Shown: positions 8,274 to 17,880 of the stretch, piece after piece
How the letters are laid out: each line of letters starts with the position of its first letter
How positions within the stretch are numbered: the stretch's first letter is position 1
Assembly: GCF_023630705.1 (NCBI RefSeq)
Contig: NZ_JALQEM010000036.1
Coordinates: 208,134 to 272,133 of the forward strand
DNA length: 64,000 nucleotides
Reading direction: 5' to 3'
Source of the DNA: Caballeronia sp. GAFFF1
GTDB lineage: Bacteria > Pseudomonadota > Gammaproteobacteria > Burkholderiales > Burkholderiaceae
The notes under the pieces: model-generated
What the model was told of the DNA's origin: nothing
The model's database searches: none
Seen by the model: the letters and a program-made list of their open reading frames with translations, nothing else
Translations under genes and position numbers: made by a program

Positions 8274-11262
8274 GAACGGGATTCGTTGCGTGAGCAGAGC
8301 CGGACGGCGAATACACGCGCCGTCCCTGCGCCGTGCCGGGCGCGAGCGGGCGGCCATCCGCCTTCACGATGCAAGCGTTCGCGCGCGCCTCGCCGCCGAT
8401 GGCGAAGCGCGGCGCGGCGTGCGACGCGAGATCGAACGAGAAGCCTCGCTCCGTGCGCGAGAAGTGATCGATCACGCCGTTGGCTTCCGCGAGATAGGGC
8501 AGCTTCGCGGCGCGCGCGGCATCGATTACGCGAAAGCGGGCGTCGGCGCCCGTCAGATGCACATACACGCCGCCCGGCCCCGGCAGATAGCCCGCCACGC
8601 CCTCGGCGCTCGCGAGATCGGGCGCGCGTCCTTCGGGCAGCCGCACGGTGCGCAGCGCGCCGCTGCCGTGAATGCGCCAGAAGTCGCCGTCGCGCGAAAT
8701 GTTCATGCGCTCGAAGTCGAGCACCTTTTGCGCGTATTCGGATACGTAGACAGGCATCAGCGGTTGCGCGGACAGCGTGCGATACACGTCCGACAACGCC
8801 TTCACCGATGCGTACTTGGTGCCCGAGAACATGTGGTAATAGACATCGACCGGCTTGAAGCGGATAGGGTGCTCGGTCATGTCGAACGTTTCCAGCACGC
8901 GTTCGTAACCGTAGTACGGACCCTGCCAGAGCGCGGTGTACGCCTCCTCGTTTTGATTCGGCGCGAACACCTGAAAAAAGCCATTCTTGTCCACCCCGAG
9001 CGGCGCAATGGCGGCCCAGCTCGGATAGCGTTTCGTGATGAGCGTGTCGCCGCCGTTCATGTTGTAGACGCCCGCGTTGTCCGCCGCCTCGATGACCGGC
9101 GCGGGCACCTGACAGTCGCCGCTCCACAGCAGCACTTTCACGCGCTTGCCGGCGGGCGCGAGCCGGTCGATATAGCGGATCGACCCGCCGATCTCGCGGT
9201 CGGTGTCGTACCGGTAGCCGGGAATGTCGATGGACAGGCCGTTGTAGTTCGCGCGGCTGCCGCCCTCGGCCGTGTCGGTATCGCCGCCGGACTTGCCGAG
9301 GCCGGTCACGCGCATCCACTGCAACGGATGCGTGTACGTGTGGCTCGCCATCTCCACGTTCGGCAACGCGAAAATTTCCCGCGCGATCGCGCGCAGGCGC
9401 AGCGCATCTTTGGGGTACGGGCCATCGTCGGAGATCTCGCCTTCGATGACGGAGACGGTCGTTGGCAGGCCGAACTGACGGATGACATTGTAGAGCGCAT
9501 CGCCGGAATACTGCGGCGGGGCGGATGTCGAGACTTTCATCGGCCCGCCGTTCACGGCGAATTCGGCGCGCGAGGCGAGGCCGTCGCCGTCGATATGCGT
9601 CATCAGAAGACGCCGGCCGTTCTCCGTCGTAGGATCGGGCGCGGGCATGTCGTCGGGCAGGCGCAGCGCCGCGCGAAAAAAGCGTATGGGTTGCAGCACC
9701 CAGCGCGCTTCGTTCGCCATCGGCATGTCGAACACGGCGAACGGGCGCATCGCGTAGCCGCCCCACGGCGTGATGGCGGCGGCGTCGATGGCGAAGTCGT
9801 TGCCCGCATCCGCCGACGCGAGCCTGAGCAGCGAATGGCTGCGCGGGCCGGCGCGCACATTCGTCGTGTCGTGCGGATCGGGCTGCGGCTTCATCTCGAA
9901 GCCCATCATCGACGCGTCCATCGATTCGACGCGCAAACGATTGCCCGGGCGGCCTGCGACGGGCACCAGATCGAGCTTCTGCGCGAGCGCGCCCTGAATG
10001 TCGATGCCGAATGTCGTCAGCATCGCGACCGGCACGTGATGATCGACCTGCGTTTCGAGCCAGTCGTGAAACGCCGCGGGATCCGGCGCGGGCGAGTCCA
10101 GCCACATGACGATGCCGGCGTACCGGCTCGACAAGTCGCCCTCGGGCAGCGGCTTCGCGATATCCGCGAACTCGACGCGGTAGCCGAGCCAGTTGAGCGG
10201 CATCGAAACGTAACGCACGCCGGCGGTCACGTTGAGGCTCGCACCAGGCTGCACGTTCTGCACGACGAGGATCGTGCGCGGCACGTCGCGCCGGGCGGCG
10301 GTATCGGATGCGGACAGCGAGGCGGAGAGCGGCGCGGCGCTTTCATTTGTCGCCGATGGCGCGCGCGCCGGGCCGGTGCCGACGGTCTGCAAAGCGCCGT
10401 CGGTGACATACGGAATGATGCCCTGCGCGCTGATGTTGCGGATCGCGTCGTTCGTGCAGGCGCGGTCCGCGGGCGGGCAGTAGTCGATGGAGAGCACCGG
10501 CAGGCCGTATCGCTCGCGCAGTGTCCGGGCTTGCGCCAGCAGCCAGTCGCGGTCCGCTTCGGGCACCGCGACGTAACGCTTTCTCGCCTGATTCCATCCG
10601 CGATACAGCGATTCGAAGGCGACCGCATAGGCCAGATCGTGCACGTCGGGCATCAGTTCGAAGCCGCGATTGAAGATGAGCCGCGCATCGGGATAACGCG
10701 TCTTCAGCGCGCGAATGACGGCGACGAGTCCCGCTTGCTGGCGGGAACGCTCGGCGTCGGTCGTGGCGATCGTCTGGTACGAGTCCAGAGTGTCGAGAAA
10801 AAACCCGCGATAGCCCTTGCCCCACAACGGCGCGATGACGTGCTGAACGAAGAACTGCGGCCATCCGGGCGCGGTCTGGTCGATGACGCGCGACGCCCAC
10901 GCCGCATTGCTGCCCTTGAGCCACGCCGGCGGCATGTCCTTGAAGTACGCGCGCGAGGGCGTCACTTCGCCCACGCTCACGTAGGCGAGCCACTTCGACG
11001 AGCCGGAAGCCGGCGCATGCGCAACGGGATCGAAGCCGGTGTCCGGTTCGACGACGACGTGATCGAACGAAGCGAGCTGCCCGACCGGCACCGGCGCGCC
11101 ATAAAACAGCGCGATCGACGGCTGCGGGGAAGGCGGGGAAGGCAGGGAAGGCAGGGCAATAGCGTCATCCGCGCGCGCGCAGGCGAACGTCAACGAGGCG
11201 GCTACGAGTGCCGCCATCTTGCGCCAGAGGCCGCGTCGCACACCAATGCTTGCCTCGCGCAT
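8248..11262 (-). CDS. pelA: PelA, periplasmic Pel glycoside hydrolase/deacetylase
   Basis: 1004 aa with an N-terminal signal peptide (about 1-31). The N-terminal hydrolase domain (about 48-300) shows GFFLDTLDSY, with D160 as candidate acid, and AVAFESLYRGW, with E217 matching the catalytic Glu region of PelA. A central reductase-like domain follows. Next comes a polysaccharide deacetylase-like domain with metal-site candidates MTHIDGDG (D558/D560) and ASHTYTHP (H641, H645), then a C-terminal beta domain. In Pseudomonas PelA deacetylates and trims the polymer before export through PelB. First gene of the operon; 124 nt separate it from the receiver gene on the same strand. No clear -10/-35 pair was recognised in that gap. 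Confidence 0.95.
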   Translation of the reverse strand: MREASIGVRRGLWRKMAALVAASLTFACARADDAIALPSLPSPPSPQPSIALFYGAPVPVGQLASFDHVVVEPDTGFDPVAHAPASGSSKWLAYVSVGEVTPSRAYFKDMPPAWLKGSNAAWASRVIDQTAPGWPQFFVQHVIAPLWGKGYRGFFLDTLDSYQTIATTDAERSRQQAGLVAVIRALKTRYPDARLIFNRGFELMPDVHDLAYAVAFESLYRGWNQARKRYVAVPEADRDWLLAQARTLRERYGLPVLSIDYCPPADRACTNDAIRNISAQGIIPYVTDGALQTVGTGPARAPSATNESAAPLSASLSASDTAARRDVPRTILVVQNVQPGASLNVTAGVRYVSMPLNWLGYRVEFADIAKPLPEGDLSSRYAGIVMWLDSPAPDPAAFHDWLETQVDHHVPVAMLTTFGIDIQGALAQKLDLVPVAGRPGNRLRVESMDASMMGFEMKPQPDPHDTTNVRAGPRSHSLLRLASADAGNDFAIDAAAITPWGGYAMRPFAVFDMPMANEARWVLQPIRFFRAALRLPDDMPAPDPTTENGRRLLMTHIDGDGLASRAEFAVNGGPMKVSTSAPPQYSGDALYNVIRQFGLPTTVSVIEGEISDDGPYPKDALRLRAIAREIFALPNVEMASHTYTHPLQWMRVTGLGKSGGDTDTAEGGSRANYNGLSIDIPGYRYDTDREIGGSIRYIDRLAPAGKRVKVLLWSGDCQVPAPVIEAADNAGVYNMNGGDTLITKRYPSWAAIAPLGVDKNGFFQVFAPNQNEEAYTALWQGPYYGYERVLETFDMTEHPIRFKPVDVYYHMFSGTKYASVKALSDVYRTLSAQPLMPVYVSEYAQKVLDFERMNISRDGDFWRIHGSGALRTVRLPEGRAPDLASAEGVAGYLPGPGGVYVHLTGADARFRVIDAARAAKLPYLAEANGVIDHFSRTERGFSFDLASHAAPRFAIGGEARANACIVKADGRPLAPGTAQGRRVYSPSGSAHATNPVHVDVVCAT

Positions 11263-11386
11263 TATGCAGGGCAGACGCCGGCCCGGTCGGCGGCGGCGCC
11301 TTCTATTGCAACGGGCTCGGAGTGAATGTGCGTTGGTTTCATATCGCTCGGGCCTTCACGGTCTGCATGGAGTCCTGTTCAATGTG

Positions 11387-11779
11387 TCACGTGGGCGGCG
11401 CACTGTAAGCACGGTCGGCGTCGCACAGATATCGCAGTAACGGGGCGAGTTTTTCCGCGTCCGTCGGCTTGGCGCAGTAGGCATCGAAACCGGCTTGCCT
11501 TGCTGCCTGGAGATCGCCGGGTGTCGAAAGCGCCGAATGGCCCACGAGTACCGGTTGCGTGAGCGTGGTCGATGCGCGCAGGCAGGCGGCGACCTGCAAC
11601 CCCGACCAATCCGGCATCCAGATATCCAGCAGCACGATATCGGGCCGCCAGCGTTCCGACGCCTCGATGGCCTGCCGGCCACTATAAACGACTTGGGTCG
11701 GAAAGCCATCGACGGCGAGCACCATCCCGATGGCGTCGGCCGTATCGACATAGTCGTCGACCACAAGCACGCGCGGCAT
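11387..11779 (-). CDS. Stand-alone response-regulator receiver protein
   Basis: 130 aa, a single REC domain without output domain. Acidic pocket D8-D9, phospho-acceptor D52 in IVLLDIWMPDW, switch Ser in VGHSALS and the invariant lysine K104 in YCAKPTD are all present, so it should be phosphorylatable. Such proteins act as phosphate sinks or allosteric partners. It is 124 nt upstream of pelA on the same strand and downstream of the CheB-CheR-REC hybrid, so a role in signalling to biofilm genes is plausible but inferred. The frame stays open upstream to 11860; the start at 11779 was chosen because it places the first beta-strand normally. Confidence 0.85.
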   Translation of the reverse strand: MPRVLVVDDYVDTADAIGMVLAVDGFPTQVVYSGRQAIEASERWRPDIVLLDIWMPDWSGLQVAACLRASTTLTQPVLVGHSALSTPGDLQAARQAGFDAYCAKPTDAEKLAPLLRYLCDADRAYSAPPT

Positions 11780-11902
11780 CCCGCCGTGGCATCGGCGGCG
11801 TGTCCAGATCGCACACTTGGGAGAAACTTCAAAATCATCGCGCATTACGCCGCGCCCCATATGTGCGAAAGCCGCGTCTGTCGGGCACGCGGCTCGTTGT
11901 TC

Positions 11903-11921
11903 AAACCCGCATGGCTGCGGG
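11903..11921 (-). terminator. Weak intrinsic terminator candidate after the csbD-like gene
   Basis: Read on the minus strand, a 6-bp stem CCCGCA/TGCGGG with a 4-nt loop is followed by TTTG just past the stop of the CsbD-like gene. The U-tract is short, so termination would be partial. Confidence 0.4.
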
Positions 11922-11928
11922 GCTGCGG

Positions 11929-12108
11929 CTAGCGCTGGTCCTTCTTGACGTCTTCCTTCACGTCGCCGTACTGCTTGCGGGCTTCGCCTACGCCCTGCTG
12001 CACCTGACCCTTCACTTCCTGGCTGGTGTCGCCTGTCATGTTGCCGACGGCTTCGTTGACGTTCCCCTTCACCTTCTCGGCAGTACCCTTGACCTGGTCC
12101 TTGTTCAT
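11929..12108 (-). CDS. CsbD-like small stress protein
   Basis: 59 aa, highly charged, starting MNKDQVKGTAEKVKGNVNEA, the hallmark of the CsbD family. These small hydrophilic proteins are commonly induced by general or osmotic stress; the biochemical role is unknown. An excellent ribosome site (AGGAGA, 6 nt before ATG) selects 12108 over an in-frame upstream ATG at 12159. It is flanked by two phosphorelay genes on the same strand. Confidence 0.92.
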   Translation of the reverse strand: MNKDQVKGTAEKVKGNVNEAVGNMTGDTSQEVKGQVQQGVGEARKQYGDVKEDVKKDQR

Positions 12109-12307
12109 GGTGTTTCTCCTATCGGTTACGTGGGGGTGACCACGCTTTTGTATGAGCAAGGATCGGGCCTGTTATTCGTGATGCGCAAAAGCCCGAGTAT
12201 TACGGGGTTACGGACCGTCGAAGCCGGTGGACCCAGCGCTTTTCATGGCGAATCCGGGCAATTCTTGCAAGCAAGCGCCTGGCGCTCGCGCGCGCGGAGC
12301 GTTGGAC

Positions 12308-14491
12308 TTATCGCCCCGGCCGGAGCCGGTGGACGACATCCGCGAGGGCCTGCAAATTGAACGGCTTCGCAAGACATGTGTCGCATCCGGCCTCTTGCGC
12401 GAGCGCTTCTTCCTGCGTGATGGGACGGCCGGTCAGCGCCGCAATGGGGATCGCCGCGCACAAGGGCAGCTTCCTGAGCGCGCTGACGAGCCGATAGCCG
12501 TCCATGTCCGGCAGGCCGACATCGGTAACGACGAGATCGAACTGCATCTCCGACGCCTTCTGTAGCGCATCCGCCGCGTTCGCCGACGAAACGACGTGCG
12601 CGTCGTAGAGCGCCAGAAGGTCGACCATGGCGGTCAGCGACTCTTCCGAGTCCTCGATAAGCAGAATGCGCAAGTTCTTGAACACGGAGAGATCGGCGGG
12701 CATGTCGCCGGCCTGCCGCACGCGCTCCTCGGCATCGCGGCGCACGATGTCGAACAGGTTCGTCACGCGCGTGTTCCGGACGCTTTCGGTGAACGTGTCG
12801 GCGCGCGCTGAGCGATGCACGATGGTGCCGTCGGCGCGGATCACGACGACGGCGGGGCCGAACATGTCGAGCGCGCGCGCCTGGCTGGACAGGCGCGGAT
12901 CGACGCGGCGCGCGTCCGTCGCATCGTGGAAGAAGGTCTGATCGCGGAAAGCGTGGCCCTCGCTTTCATCCTTCTCGGCGAGTAGTCCGCTCGTGGCCGT
13001 GGCGACCGGCTCGGCCGCGGTGGGCCGCGCGCGGTAGATTCGCCTTTGCTTGTCGACGGGGCGGAACAGTTCCTGAGCGAAGTCGGCCGATTCGGCGGTG
13101 CCGAGAAAGAGGACGCCTTCATGCGGACGCAACGCGTAGAAGAAGGTGTCGAGCACCTGCTTTTGCGCGCGGCGTTCCATATAGATGAGCACGTTGCGGC
13201 ACGAGATCAGATCGATGCGCGAGAACGGCGGATCGCGCAACGGGTTGTGAACGGCGAAGATCACCGTATCGCGTAGCGACTTCGCGAGCCGGTAGCGGTT
13301 GCCGTCTCGCGTGAAATACTGACTGAGGCGGGCAGGGCCGACGTCGTTCTCGATGGCGAGCGGGTAGCTTGCCGAACGGGCGACCGCAATGGCGCGCTCG
13401 TCGATGTCGCTTGCATAGACGGTCACCTGAACGCGATGCGGCAAACGGCGGACGGCTTCGTCGAGGAGAATCGCGATCGAGAAAGCCTCTTCGCCGGTCG
13501 CGCACGCCGGAACCCACGCGCGCACCTTGTCGCGGCCGTGAAGCGTGTGCATCAGGTCGGGAATGATCGTGTTTTCGAGCGAGGCGAAGGCGTCCGCGTC
13601 GCGAAAGAAATTCGTGACGCCGATGAGGAGGTCGGCAAGCAGCTTGGGCGTTTCTTCGCTATGCCGCGCAAGATAGTCGCGATACGCGGCCGCGGTCGCG
13701 AGTCCGTTCACCTGCATGCGGCGCTCGATGCGTCGCACGATGGTGCCGCGCTTGTAGCTCGCGAAATCATGCCGGGTCCGCGCGCGCAGCAGGTCGAGCA
13801 CGTCGTTGAAGGCGTCGAACCGCGCGTCCGGCATGAGGTCGTCGTGCGCGGACTCGTCGTCGGACGGCGCGGGCAGCTCGATCTTCTTCGCGTTCAGCGA
13901 AAGCGCGAGCACCTTCGGGATGATTTCATCGAGCGGCAGGACGAGGTCGACATCGCCTGTGCCGATCGCGCTGCGAGGCATTTCGCCGTACTCCGCCTCA
14001 TCCGGTTGCTGCGCGATGGTGACGCCGCCCCGCTCGCGCACGCGCGAGATGCCGACCGAGCCGTCCGCGCCCGATCCGGAGAGCACGACCGCGAACGCGC
14101 GCGAGCCGTGTGCGTCGGCCAGGCTGCGGAAGAAGACGTCGATGGACGTCGGCGGCGTGCGGGGCAGGTCCGGCTCGCTGAGGCGCAGGTGGCCGTCGAT
14201 CATCGAAAGAAACTTGCCGGGCGGGATGACATAGACCGTGTCCGGCTCCAGAAGAACCGGTTGGTTCACCTGGCGCACGCGCAAGGGCGTCACGCGCTGA
14301 ATGACTTCGTGCGCATGGCTCGCATGATTCGGCGACAGATGCAGCACGACCACGAAGGCCACGCCGGGCGACGCGGGCGCTGCCTCGAATAGCCGCAAAA
14401 GCGCCTGAACGCCACCGGCCGACGCGCCGATTCCCACAACCGAGAAGTCGGGGCCCGAGCCTTTCGGGTGGTCTCTTGCCTTTGCTTCCAT
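12308..14491 (-). CDS. CheB-CheR methylesterase/methyltransferase hybrid with C-terminal receiver
   Basis: 727 aa. The CheB-type methylesterase domain (about 15-200) has the triad S24 (GASAGG), H51 and D143 (GSGADGS). A CheR-type SAM methyltransferase follows (about 225-485; SAM loop VPACATGEEAFS, later SCRNVLIYME), then a PAS-like linker (about 555-590) and a C-terminal REC domain (606-727) with D657 as phospho-acceptor and K709 as conserved lysine. Related hybrids usually carry PAS and histidine-kinase modules after CheR; here a receiver ends the protein directly and no kinase domain is seen. No chemoreceptor gene is nearby. It is likely part of a biofilm or stress signalling system with the neighbouring receiver protein, by inference. 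Confidence 0.9.
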   Translation of the reverse strand: MEAKARDHPKGSGPDFSVVGIGASAGGVQALLRLFEAAPASPGVAFVVVLHLSPNHASHAHEVIQRVTPLRVRQVNQPVLLEPDTVYVIPPGKFLSMIDGHLRLSEPDLPRTPPTSIDVFFRSLADAHGSRAFAVVLSGSGADGSVGISRVRERGGVTIAQQPDEAEYGEMPRSAIGTGDVDLVLPLDEIIPKVLALSLNAKKIELPAPSDDESAHDDLMPDARFDAFNDVLDLLRARTRHDFASYKRGTIVRRIERRMQVNGLATAAAYRDYLARHSEETPKLLADLLIGVTNFFRDADAFASLENTIIPDLMHTLHGRDKVRAWVPACATGEEAFSIAILLDEAVRRLPHRVQVTVYASDIDERAIAVARSASYPLAIENDVGPARLSQYFTRDGNRYRLAKSLRDTVIFAVHNPLRDPPFSRIDLISCRNVLIYMERRAQKQVLDTFFYALRPHEGVLFLGTAESADFAQELFRPVDKQRRIYRARPTAAEPVATATSGLLAEKDESEGHAFRDQTFFHDATDARRVDPRLSSQARALDMFGPAVVVIRADGTIVHRSARADTFTESVRNTRVTNLFDIVRRDAEERVRQAGDMPADLSVFKNLRILLIEDSEESLTAMVDLLALYDAHVVSSANAADALQKASEMQFDLVVTDVGLPDMDGYRLVSALRKLPLCAAIPIAALTGRPITQEEALAQEAGCDTCLAKPFNLQALADVVHRLRPGR

Positions 14492-14986
14492 GGTCTGGCC
14501 TCCGCGCTGACCGGGGACCGGCGGGCTTCGTTACTGTGCTATGTATGAGGCGGATACGCAACGACATTGCGTGAAGCGGACGTGGGACGGCGTGCGAATT
14601 CAGTGCTTCGCGCTCAGTTGCAGCCGGTGAGGGGCGAAGTGATCAGGCGATGGGCGTGGAAGGGGCGGTCATGCATCGCATGGCGATGACACGTTCTGTG
14701 CTGTCGAGGGAGCGTCGACCATGTTGTCATTGTGGGCATGTTCCGCGCAGTCTGCGCTGCGCTGAAATGGATCTCGATGCGCCCGTATGGCCGCCTGGCG
14801 GCCTCGGCACGGCGCGTGGAGTCGGGCGGTTTGTGAGCGCCCCTGTAGGCCCGTGCCGGTCGCTAGTCGCAGGTCTTTACGACTCTGCATGCCGCTGGCC
14901 TGCGCGCGTCGATGCTGCGCTCCCGCCCGATACAGCGAACCGCTGCGCCGCGGATATCGCCAGCGCAGGCGGCTCGCGGCTTCCGG
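14492..14986. other. Intergenic region without recognised gene
   Basis: About 495 bp upstream of the CheB-CheR hybrid and downstream of a small exported protein gene. It must hold the hybrid's promoter on the minus strand. A CGCAA-N5-TTGCG inverted repeat lies near 14556-14570 and could be an operator. Short open frames here have no coding character that I recognise. Confidence 0.5.
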
Positions 14987-15271
14987 TTATTGCGTCGTCG
15001 TGGCCGAGCCGGTCGAGCCGCTCGACCCCGTGGAGCCATCGCCCGAGACGTTCGCTTTCTTGCTCTTCGAGTGCTTGCGCGTAGCATGCTTGCCCGTCGG
15101 GCCGGCCGGCGAGCCGGTTTCGCCGTTGCCGTTCGGGGTGCCGACGCCGACGCCGCCCTGGCCCGCGCCGTTGCCGCCCGGCAGGCCGCCGCCCGAACCT
15201 TGCGCGAACGCGCCGCTCGATACGGCCAGCACCAGTGCGGAAACGAGAATGCTCATCTTTGCCGTCTTCAT
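14987..15271 (-). CDS. Small exported Gly/Ser-rich protein of unknown function
   Basis: 94 aa. Signal peptide about 1-23 (MKTAKMSILVSALVLAVSSG, cleavage after AFA), then a Gly-rich segment, a Lys/Arg/His-rich patch (GKHATRKHSKSKK) and a Gly/Ser/Thr tail. GAGAGGA about 3 nt before the ATG supports the start. Small secreted proteins of this composition are common in Burkholderiaceae and have no assigned function. Confidence 0.75.
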   Translation of the reverse strand: MKTAKMSILVSALVLAVSSGAFAQGSGGGLPGGNGAGQGGVGVGTPNGNGETGSPAGPTGKHATRKHSKSKKANVSGDGSTGSSGSTGSATTTQ

Positions 15272-15394
15272 AGGTCCTCTCGGAAATAGGATGGTCACCC
15301 GCAAGAAGTCATGCAGGCCGGTGCCGTGTAACGCAATCTTCATGCCGCAGCGCGGCGGCCTGCGCGTCGCGCCGCGCCGGTCGGCGAAGACGCG

Positions 15395-16273
15395 CTATCG
15401 GCTTGCCCATTCGCTCGCGGTCTCGGCCGCGAAGTCGCGATACGACCGCGGCGCACGCCCGAGAAGCGACGTCATGCGCTCGATCTGTGGCGGCGTCGCG
15501 ACCGCGCCGTCCTCCAGATAACGCTGCATCATGAGACGCATGTCGAGGGCGAGCCACGCGGGCGCTGCGCCCTTGAGCCGGGCTTCGAGCGCGTCGATGT
15601 CGTCGCCGCCGTAGCGAATGGGCCGCGCGAGCGCGTCGCCCCAGGCGGCCGTGACGAAGTCCGCGTTCACCGAGTCCGGGCCGACGAGTTCGTATAGCTC
15701 GCGCGGCAGCGGCTCGCTCGCCGCTTCGCGACGCAATAACTCGCGCGCCGCGGCATCGCCGATGTCGCGCACATCGACCATCGAAATGCCTTTCGCGCCG
15801 ATGGGCATGGCGTAGACGCCTTGCGTCAAGAGCGGCTCTTTCTGCCGAACGTCGTTCTGCATGAAGTACGCGGGCCGCAGAATGGTCGCAGGCAGGCCGG
15901 ACTGCTCGATCATCCTTTCCGCCGCGAACTTGCTGGTGAAGTGGGGCACGTCCGCGTACTCCATCGCCTTGAATACCGACAAATAGACGATGCCCTTCAC
16001 GCCCGTATCGCGCGCGATGCACAGCGCCTGAATGGCTTGCGTCAATTCGTCGGGCGCGTTCGGCGCAAGCAGAAACAGCGTGCTCACGTCTTTCAGCGCG
16101 TCGCGCAAGCCGTCGATGTCGGACAGCTCGCCACGCACAGCCACGACGCCTTCGGGCAACTGCGCCTTCTCGGGCGTACGCGTCAATGCGCGCACTTGCG
16201 CGCCGCTCGCCTTGAGATGATCGAGTATCTGACTGCCGACGACGCCGGTGCTGCCTGTGACGAGAATGGTCAT
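15395..16273 (-). CDS. NmrA-type atypical short-chain dehydrogenase (NAD(P)-binding)
   Basis: 292 aa. The N-terminus MTILVTGSTGVVGSQ is a GxxGxxG dinucleotide-binding loop directly at the start. The rest follows the NmrA/QorB-like SDR pattern (LFLLAPNAPDEL, GIVYLSVFKAMEYADVPHF, LRPAYFMQN) and lacks a clear YxxxK catalytic pair. Such proteins are either quinone or NADPH-sensing oxidoreductases; substrate unknown. Monocistronic by context. Confidence 0.85.
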   Translation of the reverse strand: MTILVTGSTGVVGSQILDHLKASGAQVRALTRTPEKAQLPEGVVAVRGELSDIDGLRDALKDVSTLFLLAPNAPDELTQAIQALCIARDTGVKGIVYLSVFKAMEYADVPHFTSKFAAERMIEQSGLPATILRPAYFMQNDVRQKEPLLTQGVYAMPIGAKGISMVDVRDIGDAAARELLRREAASEPLPRELYELVGPDSVNADFVTAAWGDALARPIRYGGDDIDALEARLKGAAPAWLALDMRLMMQRYLEDGAVATPPQIERMTSLLGRAPRSYRDFAAETASEWASR

Positions 16274-16569
16274 GTTCGGTTTCCGTGAAGGGGTCGAGGA
16301 ACGCCCATGTGTTGTCCGGCGGGCGCAGGCCATGATCGTCGCCGATCAGAAGGACGATGGTATGACAAGCAGCATGCGCGATGTCAGGCTCGATAGTATG
16401 TCGGGCCGCGTGAGTTCGTGCTGGACGCGCAGGGGAGGGCGGGGCAGGAGAGCGTGATTGCGGGGAATCGGGAAGGGCAATGCTGGCGGCAGATTCCGCG
16501 CCTGGGCGGATAACGCGCGATAGTCGCAGCAGCGCGCACGCTACCGCGACCATCGCCCTTTCATGCGCG

Positions 16570-17880
16570 TCAATCGCCTCGGTCACCGTTGCGGTCGCCG
16601 TTGCCGCGCAACAGCAAGGACAGGTCGATGGCGTTGGCCATCGCGACATAGCCGGCGTCGTTCGGATGCAGATGGTCACCGCTGTCGTACACGGCCTGCA
16701 TGTCGTTGGGATGCGCCGGATCGCGCAGCACCGCATCGAAATCGACCACTGCGTCGAAGGCCCCGCTCGTGCGAATCCAGTGGTTCACCGCATGACGGAT
16801 GGCTTCTTTTTGCGGCGTCCAGTAGCCTTCGTTGGCGGTGCCCTGAAGCGCATTGCGAAAGGGCGTCAGCGTGCCGCCGATGATCTTGATGCCGCGCAGA
16901 TGCGTACGCGCGATGATCTGCCGGTAGCCGTCGATAATCTCTTCCGCCGACACGACGCGCCCGGACGGGTCCAGCGCGGTGTTCGGCCAGCCGATGTCGT
17001 TGATGCCTTCGAGGAACACGACCCATTTGACGTCCGACTGACTCAGCACGTCGCGGTCGTACCGCGCGAGCGCGCTCACGCCCGCGCCGTCGCTCACCAC
17101 GCGATTGCCGCTGATGCCCTGGTTCAGCACCGCGTAGCCGCGCCGCGGCCCCGCGCTGTTGAGGCGCGCGGAGAGATTGTCGGGCCAGCGGCGGTTCGCA
17201 TCGACCGTCGACGCATAGCCGTCCGTGATCGAATCGCCGAAGGTGACGACCGCGCGCGTCGGGCGATCCGTATCGGTTAGGATCGCAGATAAAAAGAAGC
17301 GATTGGTGTACTTGTGAGGAGACGGCTGGTCGGGCGCGGCGGTGTTGTCGCCGCTCGACACATAAGCGTTTTGCACCGCGAGCTGATGCACGGTATAGGC
17401 GGGCGTGGCGTCGGGAAGGAAGAAGCTGATCGCGACATCCGACAAGGGCGCGAGTCGCATCTCGATGGGATCGCTCAGAATCGGCGCGCCCGCATACAGC
17501 GTCACCGTGGTCTTGCCGCCGAACGTCAGCGTGCGGTCGGTGTTGGGCGCGATCTTCGCGCCGCCCGCCGCTAGCGCGATATGAACCGGTCCCACGGTCA
17601 CGGGCGCGGTCCCGAACTCGTTGGTGAGCCTCACGCGCACGTGATCGCCGCCGACGCTCACATGCTCGATCTGACGAATGGTCGTCGCGGCGGGGAAGTT
17701 CTGCGGCGTCGTGATGTTGTTGTTGCGATCGGGACTGGCGGTCCAGGTAGCGACCCATCCATCTCGTGCTTCGGCATCCGGTCTGTCCGCCGACGCCAGT
17801 GGCGCGACGAGCATCAACAAGGTCGCACTGCATGCAGCCAGCGCACGGCTAGAGGCCCGTGTAAAGAATCTGTCTACCAT
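16570..17880 (-). CDS. Exported SGNH/GDSL-family hydrolase
   Basis: 436 aa with a signal peptide (about 1-31). A beta-rich N-terminal domain (about 40-200) is followed by the SGNH catalytic domain: block I FGDSITDG with S217, block II glycine in NQGISGN, block III asparagine in LEGIND, block V D-x-x-H in SGDHLHPND. Probably a periplasmic or secreted esterase acting on acylated polysaccharide or lipid; substrate unknown. The GGAGG ribosome site 6 nt upstream selects ATG 17880 rather than the upstream ATG 17892, which overlaps that site. Confidence 0.9.
   Translation of the reverse strand: MVDRFFTRASSRALAACSATLLMLVAPLASADRPDAEARDGWVATWTASPDRNNNITTPQNFPAATTIRQIEHVSVGGDHVRVRLTNEFGTAPVTVGPVHIALAAGGAKIAPNTDRTLTFGGKTTVTLYAGAPILSDPIEMRLAPLSDVAISFFLPDATPAYTVHQLAVQNAYVSSGDNTAAPDQPSPHKYTNRFFLSAILTDTDRPTRAVVTFGDSITDGYASTVDANRRWPDNLSARLNSAGPRRGYAVLNQGISGNRVVSDGAGVSALARYDRDVLSQSDVKWVVFLEGINDIGWPNTALDPSGRVVSAEEIIDGYRQIIARTHLRGIKIIGGTLTPFRNALQGTANEGYWTPQKEAIRHAVNHWIRTSGAFDAVVDFDAVLRDPAHPNDMQAVYDSGDHLHPNDAGYVAMANAIDLSLLLRGNGDRNGDRGD

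Noticed and set aside
8273..8357. 28-residue N-terminal extension of PelB
   Set aside because: The extension is Arg-rich and would place the membrane anchor far from the N-terminus; ATG 8273 gives normal topology.
8188..11325. Very long open frame on the plus strand opposite pelA
   Set aside because: It is Arg/His/Ala-rich without domains, and the opposite strand encodes clear PelA motifs. Long antisense frames are common in DNA of this GC content.
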